Shown here: positions 42,957 to 51,904 of the stretch, piece after piece
How positions within the stretch are numbered: the stretch's first letter is position 1
Layout of the letters: each line of letters begins with the position of its first letter
Source of the DNA: Lithacetigena sp037446255 [NCBI: Coprothermobacterota bacterium]
GTDB taxonomy: Bacteria > Coprothermobacterota > HKB111
DNA: 64,000 nt
Direction: 5' to 3'
NCBI GenBank assembly: GCA_037446255.1
Contig: JBBIIY010000002.1
Coordinates: forward strand, 1 to 64,000
Position numbers and translations under genes: made by a program
The notes under the pieces: model-generated
Databases searched by the model: none
What the model was told of the DNA's origin: nothing
What the model saw: only the letters and a program-made list of their open reading frames with translations

Positions 42957-45075
42957 TGTAAATATAACTATAAATAACAAAAAAATAATTACCAGAGACG
43001 AAGATACTATACTGAAAGCTGCTTTACGAGAAGGAATCTATATACCTAATCTATGTTACCACCCTACTCTTTCTCCTTTTGGGGCTTGTCGGCTTTGCGT
43101 TGTAGAAGTAGAAAATATGAGAGGTTACCCGACATCCTGTACGACTCCTGTTCAAGAAGGCATGAAAATTAAAACCAACACTAAAACTTTAAACGAAATT
43201 AGAAAAACTGCTATGGAGCTTATACTTTCTGAACATCCACAGGACTGTCTTACCTGTGTAAAAAACCAAAAATGTGAATTACAATCATTATCAGCTTATT
43301 TAGGTATTAACAATTTAAGTTTCTCCAGAGTACAAAAAGACCTTCCCAAAGATTTAGATACACCTTTATTTTTTAGAGACCTGGACAAGTGTATTTTATG
43401 CGGTAGATGTGTCAGGGCTTGTCAGGAGCTCAGGGGTGTAGGAGCCATTGATTTTATTTATCGTGGATACGATTCTATTGTTGGAACAAAGTTTTCCAAA
43501 CCATTGCGAGAGTCTGAGTGCCGATTCTGTACTGCCTGTGTAGAGGTGTGCCCTACTGCAGCTCTATTTGACAAAAATACCCTATGGCTTCCCAAAGAAG
43601 AAAAAGAAAAGTATGTGGTACCCTGCACTCACAACTGTCCAGCAAATATAGATGTTCCAAAATATGTAAGATTAGTAGGAGAAGGTAATTACACTGAAGC
43701 TTTAGCTGTAATCAGAGAAAAAGTTCCTTTTCCTGCAACTCTGGGGAGAGTATGTTTCCATCCCTGTGAAACAACTTGTAGAAGACAGGAAATCAACACT
43801 CCTATTTCTATTAAAAACCTAAAAAGGGTTGCTGCAGATAAAGGAGATTGGGGTTACTGGAGGTCTAAGCTAACCAAAAAACCTGCAACAAATAAATCTG
43901 TAGGAATAATTGGATCAGGACCGGCAGGATTGACGGCAGCCTATCATCTTCTAAGACTCGGTTATAATGTAACTATCTTTGAAGCACTGCCAGAACTGGG
44001 TGGTATGATGAGATATGGAATCCCTGCGTATAGACTACCCAGGGAGGTATTAGATAGCGAAATACAGGAAATAATAAACCTGGGATTACAGGTGAAAACT
44101 AATTTTAAGGTAGATAACCTTGATTCGCTGATCAATGAATATTTAGCTATTCTTATAGCTGGCGGTGCACATTTAGGTATTAAGTTAGGTATTGATGGAG
44201 AAAATCTACCAGGAGTTTACGATTGTGTTAACTTCCTCAGAGATGTTGCCTCAGGAAAAAAGTTACTCCTGGGTAATAAGGTTGGAGTAATTGGTGGAGG
44301 TAATGCAGCTATGGATACAGCTCGTACAGCTCTCAGGTCAGGTGCGAAATCAGTAACTGTATTATACAGAAGAAGCCAGGCTGAAATGCCAGCTAACCCT
44401 GAAGAAATTGTTGAGACGGAAGAAGAAGGCATCAAAATAGAGTGTCTTACTTCTCCAGTTAAAATAGTTTCTAATGGACAGCGCCTTATAATAACCTGCG
44501 CTCAAATGATGTTAGGAGAACCCGATGAATCTGGAAGAAAAAGACCGATCCCCATAAAAGGGTGTGATATAGATAGAGAGTTTGATTCCATTATATTAGC
44601 TATAGGACAATCTTCAGAAATTCCCGAAGGTTGGGGTGTTTCACAAAATAGAGGGGTTATACAGGTTAATCAGAGTACTCTTGAAACAACCAGAAAAGGA
44701 GTTTTTGCAGCAGGAGATATAGTGCTTGGACCTGCCTCGGTTATTGAAGCAATCGCTCAGGGAAGAAAGTCTGCCTCAAACATTGACCGGTTCCTGGGAG
44801 GAACTGGAATGATAGACGAGATTTTTACTATTAGCGAGGCACCTCCCTGTCAGATTGGAAGAATAGATAATTTTTCAGATTTAGACAGGGTTTACCCTGA
44901 ATATGAAGACGAACACAGCAGAATTAATAGTTTTATTGAAGTCCAAAAATGCCTGGTTGATGATTTAGCTCATTTTGAAGGAAATAGATGCTTGAAATGC
45001 GATGCAAGGTTGCTGATTGAAGAGAATATTTTTCCACCAGAAAGTGAGCGAAGTTACCTGAACGAAGTTAAATAA
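42949..45075 (+). CDS. NuoG(N-terminal)-GltD fusion protein
   Basis: This 708-residue protein has a HydA/NuoG-type electron wire followed by a GltD/NfnB-type oxidoreductase. The wire comprises 2Fe-2S (Cys36, 47, 50, 64), a His-Cys 4Fe-4S site (His96, Cys100, 103, 109) and two 4Fe-4S sites (Cys148-158 and 191-201). The GltD part has its own cysteine domain (Cys226, 230, 269, 273, 277), FAD motif G-S-G-P-A-G at 322-327 and NAD(P) motif G-G-G-N-A-A at 449-454. No H-cluster, NiFe or molybdopterin domain is present. The GltD module replaces the hydrogenase domain of HydA, suggesting an NAD/NADP/ferredoxin-linked transhydrogenase-type complex. Confidence 0.9.
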   Translation: MNNVNITINNKKIITRDEDTILKAALREGIYIPNLCYHPTLSPFGACRLCVVEVENMRGYPTSCTTPVQEGMKIKTNTKTLNEIRKTAMELILSEHPQDCLTCVKNQKCELQSLSAYLGINNLSFSRVQKDLPKDLDTPLFFRDLDKCILCGRCVRACQELRGVGAIDFIYRGYDSIVGTKFSKPLRESECRFCTACVEVCPTAALFDKNTLWLPKEEKEKYVVPCTHNCPANIDVPKYVRLVGEGNYTEALAVIREKVPFPATLGRVCFHPCETTCRRQEINTPISIKNLKRVAADKGDWGYWRSKLTKKPATNKSVGIIGSGPAGLTAAYHLLRLGYNVTIFEALPELGGMMRYGIPAYRLPREVLDSEIQEIINLGLQVKTNFKVDNLDSLINEYLAILIAGGAHLGIKLGIDGENLPGVYDCVNFLRDVASGKKLLLGNKVGVIGGGNAAMDTARTALRSGAKSVTVLYRRSQAEMPANPEEIVETEEEGIKIECLTSPVKIVSNGQRLIITCAQMMLGEPDESGRKRPIPIKGCDIDREFDSIILAIGQSSEIPEGWGVSQNRGVIQVNQSTLETTRKGVFAAGDIVLGPASVIEAIAQGRKSASNIDRFLGGTGMIDEIFTISEAPPCQIGRIDNFSDLDRVYPEYEDEHSRINSFIEVQKCLVDDLAHFEGNRCLKCDARLLIEENIFPPESERSYLNEVK

Positions 45076-45092
45076 TTATCAGTTTAGCAGTT

Positions 45093-45126
45093 AAACAGCC
45101 TGGTTTCTTACGATTCCAGGCTGTTT
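45093..45126 (+). terminator. Intrinsic terminator after the second NuoEFG-like operon
   Basis: AAACAGCCTGG (45093-45103) pairs with CCAGGCTGTTT (45116-45126) around a 12-base loop and is followed by TCTTCTC. It sits 17 bases after the stop of the NuoG-GltD gene. It may also reduce read-through from the convergent phospholipase-like gene ending at 45132. Confidence 0.8.
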
Positions 45127-45131
45127 CTTCT

Positions 45132-46103
45132 CTAAAAATTTATATCTTTCTTGGCGTATTCAATAAGACCTTTACTATATGAAGAAAATAGGTTCAAAGC
45201 TGTTAAAACGGTTCGGTCAAGTTTTACCCGGGATTCTTGTTTAGCTGGATCACTTAATAAATTCTGCAATTCATCCTGGGTTATTTTAAATCTCTTTTTA
45301 GCAGACAGCTCCGAACCAAAGAAATTCTCCATCTCTTTCCATAAATTACCTACCAGTTTGCGAGACCTGGTAGTAGCAACTAAAGCAGATTTATATGGGT
45401 TATTGATTTTTGCTGGTTTAGCCTCTCTCAAGGTTTTTATGTATTCCTCACTACTGTTTTTAATCTGAGTCGCTTGATAGTAATCTTCTAATATCGTGTG
45501 GTGATTCAGGCACATTATGGTAAAACTCCTGATATCCTTAATCTCTTTCATTACTATATTTTGGGGAGCAGGTAAGGTATGTTGGGGTTGAGTCAAATCT
45601 TGTATAAAATGAATAGAGCGTGCTAAAAATCTGAAACCCCAGTATATATCGTTATTTTTGAATGCAATACGACTTAAATTGTAAAAATGCTGAACGCGCT
45701 TATGGCCAACACCTGCTCTTAGCAGTCCTCCGAAAGCTACATATCTTTGATGCCGATAACCCTGAGAATCTCCTGTTAATAGTTGAAATTTTGATAGGTT
45801 TAAATCAGTATCCATATCCCAGTCGGGTTCATCTGAATAAATACTTAATATGGTCAGGGCATCAGTTTTTTCTCCAATAGAACCTTCCAGATATTTAATA
45901 ATAAACTTTTCGTTGTAAACTGATTTATCAAATTTCTGGTAAGTATAGGGTGTAATAGTAATATTTTTGTAATCTTTTACCCAGGATAAAGATTCCATTA
46001 CCTGTGCTGTCATTAACCCATGTTCACTCCATCCAAATACATTGGAAGGCAGAAGTATCATTATACCTAAAACAAATACAATTAATTTCTTTTTCATTTT
46101 CAA
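45132..46103 (-). CDS. Exported zinc-dependent phospholipase C/S1-P1 nuclease-like protein
   Basis: This 323-residue protein has a signal peptide of about 24 residues ending V-F-G, so the mature chain begins W-S-E-H-G. An N-terminal Trp with nearby His is the metal-binding start of the zinc phospholipase C/nuclease P1 fold. Further ligands are likely in H-F-I-Q-D-L-T-Q-P-Q-H and L-N-H-H. It acts outside the cytoplasm on phospholipid or nucleic acid; which one is not clear. It overlaps the deacetylase-like gene by 4 bases. Confidence 0.75.
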   Translation of the reverse strand: MKMKKKLIVFVLGIMILLPSNVFGWSEHGLMTAQVMESLSWVKDYKNITITPYTYQKFDKSVYNEKFIIKYLEGSIGEKTDALTILSIYSDEPDWDMDTDLNLSKFQLLTGDSQGYRHQRYVAFGGLLRAGVGHKRVQHFYNLSRIAFKNNDIYWGFRFLARSIHFIQDLTQPQHTLPAPQNIVMKEIKDIRSFTIMCLNHHTILEDYYQATQIKNSSEEYIKTLREAKPAKINNPYKSALVATTRSRKLVGNLWKEMENFFGSELSAKKRFKITQDELQNLLSDPAKQESRVKLDRTVLTALNLFSSYSKGLIEYAKKDINF

Positions 46104-47023
46104 CTCCCTATAGCAGTTTTAATCAGAGCATACCAACCCTGACTGATGTTATTAAGATTATAACCTCCCCCACCAAGAAATAGAACCTTTCCTTTACCAT
46201 AATGAAGTGACCATTCCTTAACCTTATGGATAACTCCTAAATAACCTTTCAAGGTGTATTTTAAGTGTGTTATTGGATCTCCTTCCAGACCATCTACTCC
46301 AACCTGGCATATCACGAATTCAGGCTTACTTTTGTTGAAAATACCCTCTAAAGAGGATAAATATCCTAAGAGCTCTTTATCTCCAGAGCCCGGAGGAAGG
46401 TTAATATTTACTTTTGTACCTTCGCCAGGACCTTTTCCAATTTCATTATTTTTGCCAGTTCCGGGGTACAAGTATCTGCCATCTTCATGAATATCCCATA
46501 TAAACAAACGGTTATCCATTTCAAAAGAATAGTAAACACCGTCTCCATGATGAGCATCTATATCAATATACAGTATTTTTGTATATCCCTTTTGAAATAA
46601 ATATTCAATTGCAACTCCGATATCATTAAAGATGCAAAATCCACCAGCTCTATCTCGCATAGAATGATGAAGGCCTCCAATAGGATTAAAAGCATATTTT
46701 TCTTTAGTATTTATCAATTGCTTAAGCAAATAAAGAGTAGTTCCAACTACAAACGCTGAAGCTTCGTATGCTCCCTTAAATGCTGGTGTATCTCCATGGT
46801 CCAGGTATCCTATTCCTTTAGAAGAGGCGTTAAAAACAAATTCTATATAGTCTGGAGTATGGAATAGACCTATTTCATCCCTGTTAGCCTGAATAGGTTT
46901 TATATATATAATTCCAGGAATATCTACTGTATTTTCAAAGAATACTTCTGCTCTTTTAGAATTAAAAGGATGATGTTCTCCAAAAGAATAAAACAGCAAT
47001 TCAGAACCCCGGGCTACAATCAT
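46100..47023 (-). CDS. Histone deacetylase/AcuC-like zinc amidohydrolase
   Basis: This 307-residue arginase-fold deacetylase has G-G-L-H-H-S-M (His pair), I-D-I-D-A-H-H-G-D-G (Zn ligands) and late L-G-G-G-G-Y. Substrates in bacteria include acetylated proteins, polyamines and other acetyl-amines; with speDE in the window, acetylpolyamine is one option, but this is inference. I chose the ATG at 47023 behind AAGGAGG; 47041 is an in-frame alternative. Confidence 0.88.
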   Translation of the reverse strand: MIVARGSELLFYSFGEHHPFNSKRAEVFFENTVDIPGIIYIKPIQANRDEIGLFHTPDYIEFVFNASSKGIGYLDHGDTPAFKGAYEASAFVVGTTLYLLKQLINTKEKYAFNPIGGLHHSMRDRAGGFCIFNDIGVAIEYLFQKGYTKILYIDIDAHHGDGVYYSFEMDNRLFIWDIHEDGRYLYPGTGKNNEIGKGPGEGTKVNINLPPGSGDKELLGYLSSLEGIFNKSKPEFVICQVGVDGLEGDPITHLKYTLKGYLGVIHKVKEWSLHYGKGKVLFLGGGGYNLNNISQGWYALIKTAIGS

Positions 47024-47103
47024 TTTGAACCTCCTTATCATAAAGATTTATTATTAAGGTAAATATATAAATTATATATTGATGATAATAAATAAAACAA
47101 GAA

Positions 47104-47121
47104 TAGTATAATGATATACTA
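47104..47121. promoter_or_regulatory. Inverted repeat over a -10 box upstream of the ferritin-like gene
   Basis: TAGTATA (47104-47110) and TATACTA (47115-47121) form a 7-base inverted repeat with a 4-base centre and include TATAAT (47107-47112). It is a candidate operator/promoter for the ferritin-like gene at 47258, but no good -35 accompanies it and the site is 137 bases upstream. The rest of this gap shows nothing I can name. Confidence 0.35.
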
Positions 47122-47257
47122 AACCCGTAAAATAATTTTATTCTTTTCTGCTATGTAAAGAAAATTTCATTCTTAAATAAAAAAGTGATTTGTGAAGTTA
47201 CATACTTAAAAAAGGAATACCTTATTAAATTGATTAATCTAAGGAGGTAATTGTTAG

Positions 47258-47779
47258 ATGGGTGATGAAGCAGTAGAAGCTTTTATGTTAGCTATTGAAA
47301 GTGAAAAGATATCGTTGTTGAAATATCTGGATTTTTCTATTAAAAATGATGATATCAGAGGAAAAAATGTTTTCATTATGCTTGCACGAGATGAATTTAA
47401 CCACTACGAATATCTCAATCAACTGCTAAAAAATTTTATTACTGGTGATAACCACAATTTAGTAATTACTTTTCCCTCTTCTGAAGTAGAAAAACTGATT
47501 CCAACTCTTAGAAAATATGAAGCTTCAAATAAGGTTACCTTATCTATAAAAGAAGAACAGGCAATTAATATTGCTTTAAACTTAGAGGATGAAGCAAAAA
47601 CATTTTATTTAGAACAATTCCATAAAGCAAAAGATACTCAAACAAAAAATATATGGAAAAGACTGGCAGATGTTGAAGATTCGCATTATCAATTATTGAT
47701 GTCTCAGACTTTTTATTTAAAAGAACTGTCTTATTGGCAGAACATAAAAGAATTTTCTTTAGAGATTAGTGAAGAATAA
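47258..47779 (+). CDS. Ferritin-like/rubrerythrin-type diiron domain protein
   Basis: This 173-residue four-helix bundle has paired E-x6-Y and E-x2-H motifs: E-S-E-K-I-S-L, A-R-D-E-F-N-H-Y-E, L-E-D-E-A-K-T-F-Y and A-D-V-E-D-S-H-Y. No C-terminal rubredoxin domain is present. Such proteins handle peroxide or iron in anaerobes. An AGGAGG ribosome binding site precedes the ATG. It overlaps the radical SAM gene by 11 bases, so a functional link is likely. Confidence 0.85.
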   Translation: MGDEAVEAFMLAIESEKISLLKYLDFSIKNDDIRGKNVFIMLARDEFNHYEYLNQLLKNFITGDNHNLVITFPSSEVEKLIPTLRKYEASNKVTLSIKEEQAINIALNLEDEAKTFYLEQFHKAKDTQTKNIWKRLADVEDSHYQLLMSQTFYLKELSYWQNIKEFSLEISEE

Positions 47780-49214
47780 GCCTTTAACAACTGCTCTTCT
47801 CATAAATCCTCCTACAGGTAAATACATAAGAGGTGAGGATCGTTGTCAGGTTCCAGTGGAGGATTTAACTGCTACTGTTTCCAGAATGCCTCTTGACCTT
47901 GCTTATATTGCTGCTGGGTTGGTAAAAGAAGGGTTTAGAACCTATATAAGAGATTATCCTGCAGAAGAAAAGGATGTGACAGATTTTTATTTTGATCTAC
48001 TAACTTTAAAACCAGATTTACTTTTGGTAAGTGCAACTATGTTTACTCTATATTCAGATTTATCATTTTTAAAATTGGCAAAAATTAATTTACCCGAATT
48101 GCAAACTATAATTAAAGGTGTGAGCGCTCAGCACTGGAAAGAACAACTTCTATCTACTCATCCAGAAGTTGATATGGTACTTTCTGGAGAGTATGAATTA
48201 ACCATTCCCTGGCTCTATAAAGATATTTCGTGGAATAAAATCCCAGGTCTTTCCTTTAGACTGGGAAACGAAATTTATTTAAGCGAAAACGAACCTATAA
48301 TTTCTGATCTTGATTCTTTGCCTTTTCCTGCAAGAAGTCTCCTTAACAATAAACTTTATATAAGACCTGACACTGGTGAGCCCATGACAACTATACAAAC
48401 CAGCAGGGGGTGTCCTTACCAATGTATTTACTGCCTGGCATCAATCGTATCGGGAAATAAAGTTAGATATAGATCCCCTGCAAATATTGTTGATGAAATT
48501 GAAATCTGCGTTAGGGAACACCATATATCCAACTTTTTTTTCCGGGCTGACACCTTTACCTTAAATAAAAAGTGGGTTAACGAGATAATCACCGAGCTTA
48601 ATAAGCGCCAGCTAAAAATTAACTATGCTACCAACTCCAGGGTGGACACTATAAATGAAGAGCTTATTCAATTACTTAAGGCATCTGGGTGTTTTCTTGT
48701 ATCATTAGGTATTGAAAGCGGATGTGAAAAATCACTGGAATTAATGAAGAAAGGAACAACTTTAAACCAGGGCATAGAAGCAGTGAGGCTTTTAAAAAAA
48801 TATGGAATTAAAACCTATCTTTTTTTTATGATTGGATTCCCCTGGGAAAAAAAAGAAGATATTGACAGTACCATAAAATATTCTCTCGTTCTGGATGGAG
48901 ATTTTGTTGAATTTCATATACCGGTTCCCTTTGAAAAAACTCAGTTAAGGGAAATGATGGAAAAGGAGAATCTTTTAGTAAATAATGATTCTCTTCCCTC
49001 TTCTTCTTATGCTTCCAGTCATGCAATTCCGGCTATTGCGACCAAATTCCTCTCTACCAATGAATTATTGAGAATGAGAAAAAAAGCCATCATTAAATTT
49101 TATCTAAGACCAAAATATATCTTAAGAACTTTATTTAAGTCCCGAAGTTTAAAAGAAATTATTAATTATGTAAAATATGGTTACCGTAGAATTATCATGC
49201 TATTGGTAAAATAA
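47769..49214 (+). CDS. B12-binding-like radical SAM protein
   Basis: This 481-residue protein starts at GTG. Residues ~1-190 resemble a cobalamin-binding Rossmann domain of the BchE-type radical SAM family (L-L-I-N-P-P-T-G near the start), but no clear D-x-H-x-x-G cobalamin motif is visible. The radical SAM cluster motif G-C-P-Y-Q-C-I-Y-C lies near residue 218, followed by S-L-G-I-E-S-G and I-G-F-P-W-E. It may be a methyltransferase or lipid-modifying enzyme; the substrate is unknown. Confidence 0.82.
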   Translation: MKNKPLTTALLINPPTGKYIRGEDRCQVPVEDLTATVSRMPLDLAYIAAGLVKEGFRTYIRDYPAEEKDVTDFYFDLLTLKPDLLLVSATMFTLYSDLSFLKLAKINLPELQTIIKGVSAQHWKEQLLSTHPEVDMVLSGEYELTIPWLYKDISWNKIPGLSFRLGNEIYLSENEPIISDLDSLPFPARSLLNNKLYIRPDTGEPMTTIQTSRGCPYQCIYCLASIVSGNKVRYRSPANIVDEIEICVREHHISNFFFRADTFTLNKKWVNEIITELNKRQLKINYATNSRVDTINEELIQLLKASGCFLVSLGIESGCEKSLELMKKGTTLNQGIEAVRLLKKYGIKTYLFFMIGFPWEKKEDIDSTIKYSLVLDGDFVEFHIPVPFEKTQLREMMEKENLLVNNDSLPSSSYASSHAIPAIATKFLSTNELLRMRKKAIIKFYLRPKYILRTLFKSRSLKEIINYVKYGYRRIIMLLVK

Positions 49215-49266
49215 CCTTACAATATGCATATTATGAATTTTAGTGATATTATATATAAATTAGTTT

Positions 49267-50604
49267 ATGGATTTAACAAGCAAAGTTAAAAGTAGTCTAA
49301 AACCTTACCAATTGGTTGTATTGAGTTACCTGGCTATTATTTTAGCTGGATCTCTTCTTCTTTACCTACCCATTTCCAGCCTAAAACCAACCACCTATAT
49401 TACAGCACTATGGACAGCAACTTCTGCAACCTGCGTTACAGGACTTGTTGTCGTAGACACCGGCACACACTATAGTACTTTTGGCCAAACCATCATCCTC
49501 TTGCTTATTCAAATTGGCGGATTAGGTTATATGACAGCTATGACTATGATAGCACTGCTTTTAGGAAGAAAAATTTCTATTTTTGATAGAACCATGCTAT
49601 CTGATACTTTAAATTTGTACTCTATTCAGGGTGCAGTTAAATTAGTTAAGTTAATTGCATTCTTTGTTTTAGGATTTGAAATAGCCGGTGCACTTTTATT
49701 ATCTATAAGATTTATCCCCAGGTTTGGATATATTAATGGTTTATGGAAAAGCTTATTTCACTCAGTTTCAGCCTTTAATAATGCTGGTTTTGACATAATG
49801 GGAAACTTTAAGAGCCTTACTGAGTTTGTTTCAGACCCTTTTGTAACTTTAGTGATATCTATCCTGATAATAATTGGTGGAATAGGTTTTATTACTATAT
49901 CTGAAATCATTCTCCATAGAAAAAATGGTGTTATGAGCCTTCACACTAAAATGGTAATACGAACAACGGCATTGTTGCTAATTTTGGCTACTTTGTTAGT
50001 CTTGCTATTGGAATTCAATAACCCTAAAACACTGGGAAACTTAAATATATTTGATAAAATATTAGCTTCTTTTTTTCAGGCGGTAACTCCGAGAACTGCT
50101 GGTTTTAACACTATTGATACTACGAGTTTATTACCTGCAACCTCTTTTTTAATAATTTTTTTGATGTTCATTGGTGCTTCGCCGGGAGGGACTGGTGGTG
50201 GGGTAAAAACAACTACTTTTGCTATAATGATAGCTTATATTCTGTCCATTGTAAAAAGAGAAGAAAAGACAGTAATTATGAACAGGAGCATCCCCTCTTC
50301 CACAATTAGAAAAACAATAGCAATTATATTAATTGCTTTTATTTTAGTATATATTTCTACCTTTGCCCTGCTCTCCACTTTAGAAGCCTCACTTTTAGAT
50401 ATAATATTTGAAACAACTTCAGCTTTTGGAACCGTAGGTCTATCTAGGGGGTTAACTACGAATCTTGATTTTACTGGTAAAATAATTCTAATGTTTACTA
50501 TGATTGCTGGTAGAGTAGGTCCCTTAGCTCTTTTACTTTCTCTGGTAGTTAAAGTAAAACAAACAGTAATATCTTATCCTGAAGAAAAGGTTAGTGTAGG
50601 ATAA
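49267..50604 (+). CDS. ktrB: Potassium uptake membrane subunit (KtrB/TrkH family)
   Basis: This 445-residue membrane protein has four pore-like repeats with selectivity-filter-type sequences (T-C-V-T-G-L near residue 57, N-N-A-G-F-D, R-T-A-G-F-N, G-T-V-G-L-S). It imports K+ together with the RCK protein encoded next. There is no clear ribosome binding site, and a TATTAT lies 13 bases before the ATG, suggesting a very short leader. It is followed by the partner gene after 10 bases. Confidence 0.94.
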   Translation: MDLTSKVKSSLKPYQLVVLSYLAIILAGSLLLYLPISSLKPTTYITALWTATSATCVTGLVVVDTGTHYSTFGQTIILLLIQIGGLGYMTAMTMIALLLGRKISIFDRTMLSDTLNLYSIQGAVKLVKLIAFFVLGFEIAGALLLSIRFIPRFGYINGLWKSLFHSVSAFNNAGFDIMGNFKSLTEFVSDPFVTLVISILIIIGGIGFITISEIILHRKNGVMSLHTKMVIRTTALLLILATLLVLLLEFNNPKTLGNLNIFDKILASFFQAVTPRTAGFNTIDTTSLLPATSFLIIFLMFIGASPGGTGGGVKTTTFAIMIAYILSIVKREEKTVIMNRSIPSSTIRKTIAIILIAFILVYISTFALLSTLEASLLDIIFETTSAFGTVGLSRGLTTNLDFTGKIILMFTMIAGRVGPLALLLSLVVKVKQTVISYPEEKVSVG

Positions 50605-50614
50605 AGGAGGATTA

Positions 50615-51265
50615 ATGAGTCGTTTACAATGTGGAGTGATCGGTCTGGGAAGATTTGGTACAGCAGTAGCTACAACTTTATTAAACCTTGGTGCAGATGT
50701 AATAGTACTTGATAAAACAGAAGAAAGAGCTGAAAACTTTAGAACTACCCCTGCTATAGCTATCGCTGGAGATGCAACCAATGAATTTGCTCTTAGGGAA
50801 GCTGGTATACCAAATTGCGATACAGTTATTGTAGCTATAGGAAAAGATATTGAAGCAAGCATTCTTATCACCGCTCTTTTGAAGGAGATCGGTATTCCCC
50901 TGATTATTGCCAAAGCTAATGATGAGCTTCATGGAAGAGTTTTAGCAAAAATTGGAGCTCATAAAATCATATTTCCTGAAAGAGATATGGGCATAAGAAC
51001 TGCTTATTCTTTAATTACATCAAACATATTGGATGTTCTGGAGTTGTCTAAAGATTTAAGTATCGCTGAGATTAAAACACCTAACAACATTAAAGGAAAA
51101 ACCTTAAAAGATAGTAAGTTGAGAGAAAGAGATAAGGTTAATTTATTAGCTATAAAACGGAATGGCAAAATAATCGTCAATCCTGAACCAGAAGAAACAA
51201 TTCAAACGGATGATACTCTGATAATTGTCGGTAAAGTTGGAAATATTCAGAGAATTCAAAAGTAA
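50615..51265 (+). CDS. ktrA: Potassium uptake regulatory subunit (KtrA/TrkA)
   Basis: This 216-residue cytoplasmic protein has an RCK-N Rossmann domain (G-L-G-R-F-G-T-A-V near residue 8, then G-D-A-T-N) and a C-terminal RCK-C domain. It gates KtrB in response to nucleotides. A GGAGG site precedes the ATG. A single RCK unit, as here, is typical of KtrA rather than the double TrkA of E. coli. Confidence 0.94.
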   Translation: MSRLQCGVIGLGRFGTAVATTLLNLGADVIVLDKTEERAENFRTTPAIAIAGDATNEFALREAGIPNCDTVIVAIGKDIEASILITALLKEIGIPLIIAKANDELHGRVLAKIGAHKIIFPERDMGIRTAYSLITSNILDVLELSKDLSIAEIKTPNNIKGKTLKDSKLRERDKVNLLAIKRNGKIIVNPEPEETIQTDDTLIIVGKVGNIQRIQK

Positions 51266-51299
51266 GAAGGCTGAGATGTTGCTTGTTAATTTTGATTTA

Positions 51300-51893
51300 T
51301 CAGGGCTCGGGGATACTTTCCTTTTCCCAGATTTTACCCTCTAATCTGTTAATTATCATTAACCAAGGGCTGGGAAGCGACATTACCGGTGTCAATATCC
51401 AGGTTAATCCGACATCTCCTTTAAAATACTTTTCATTACCAAAAAAAGCCCTTTTAATTTCTTGATAAGAAAGTTTCTCTTTATCATCAATAATCTCATA
51501 GAGATATTCAATCCTTTTTAATATATCAGGATCCTGCCAGCGCACTAAAGATGCTAAATATTGAATAAAATTTTCTAGCCATATTTGAAAGAATTCACTA
51601 TTCTCTTCATTTTCCAATAATTTCTTTAGAGTTTCAAAAACATCTCTGGGGTTTTTGTCAAAAAAGGATTTGATCATTCCTATGGACCATAATGGCAACT
51701 CTTTTATTTTAGGATTAAGTATTTTCCAAATACCTTCCTGGATATGTATAGAAGATTCTTCATCATTTTCAGTTAATAAATAATTTATAATATCCTGTAT
51801 TTCTTTGGTGGATACAGAGAAAAAAGTCCTCAAAAAACGGATCACATTAAATATTGAATTTATATTTTCATCAAACTCTGTTTTCACAATCAT
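51300..51893 (-). CDS. Hypothetical protein
   Basis: This 197-residue protein is acidic, mainly helical by composition, and rich in Glu, Lys, Ile and Phe. I see no signal peptide, membrane segment or known motif. It follows pyrG by 11 bases in the same direction, so it is probably the last gene of the DUF3467-argS-pyrG run. It is convergent with ktrA with a 34-base gap. Confidence 0.65.
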   Translation of the reverse strand: MIVKTEFDENINSIFNVIRFLRTFFSVSTKEIQDIINYLLTENDEESSIHIQEGIWKILNPKIKELPLWSIGMIKSFFDKNPRDVFETLKKLLENEENSEFFQIWLENFIQYLASLVRWQDPDILKRIEYLYEIIDDKEKLSYQEIKRAFFGNEKYFKGDVGLTWILTPVMSLPSPWLMIINRLEGKIWEKESIPEP

Positions 51894-51904
51894 TTTAGCC
51901 TCGT

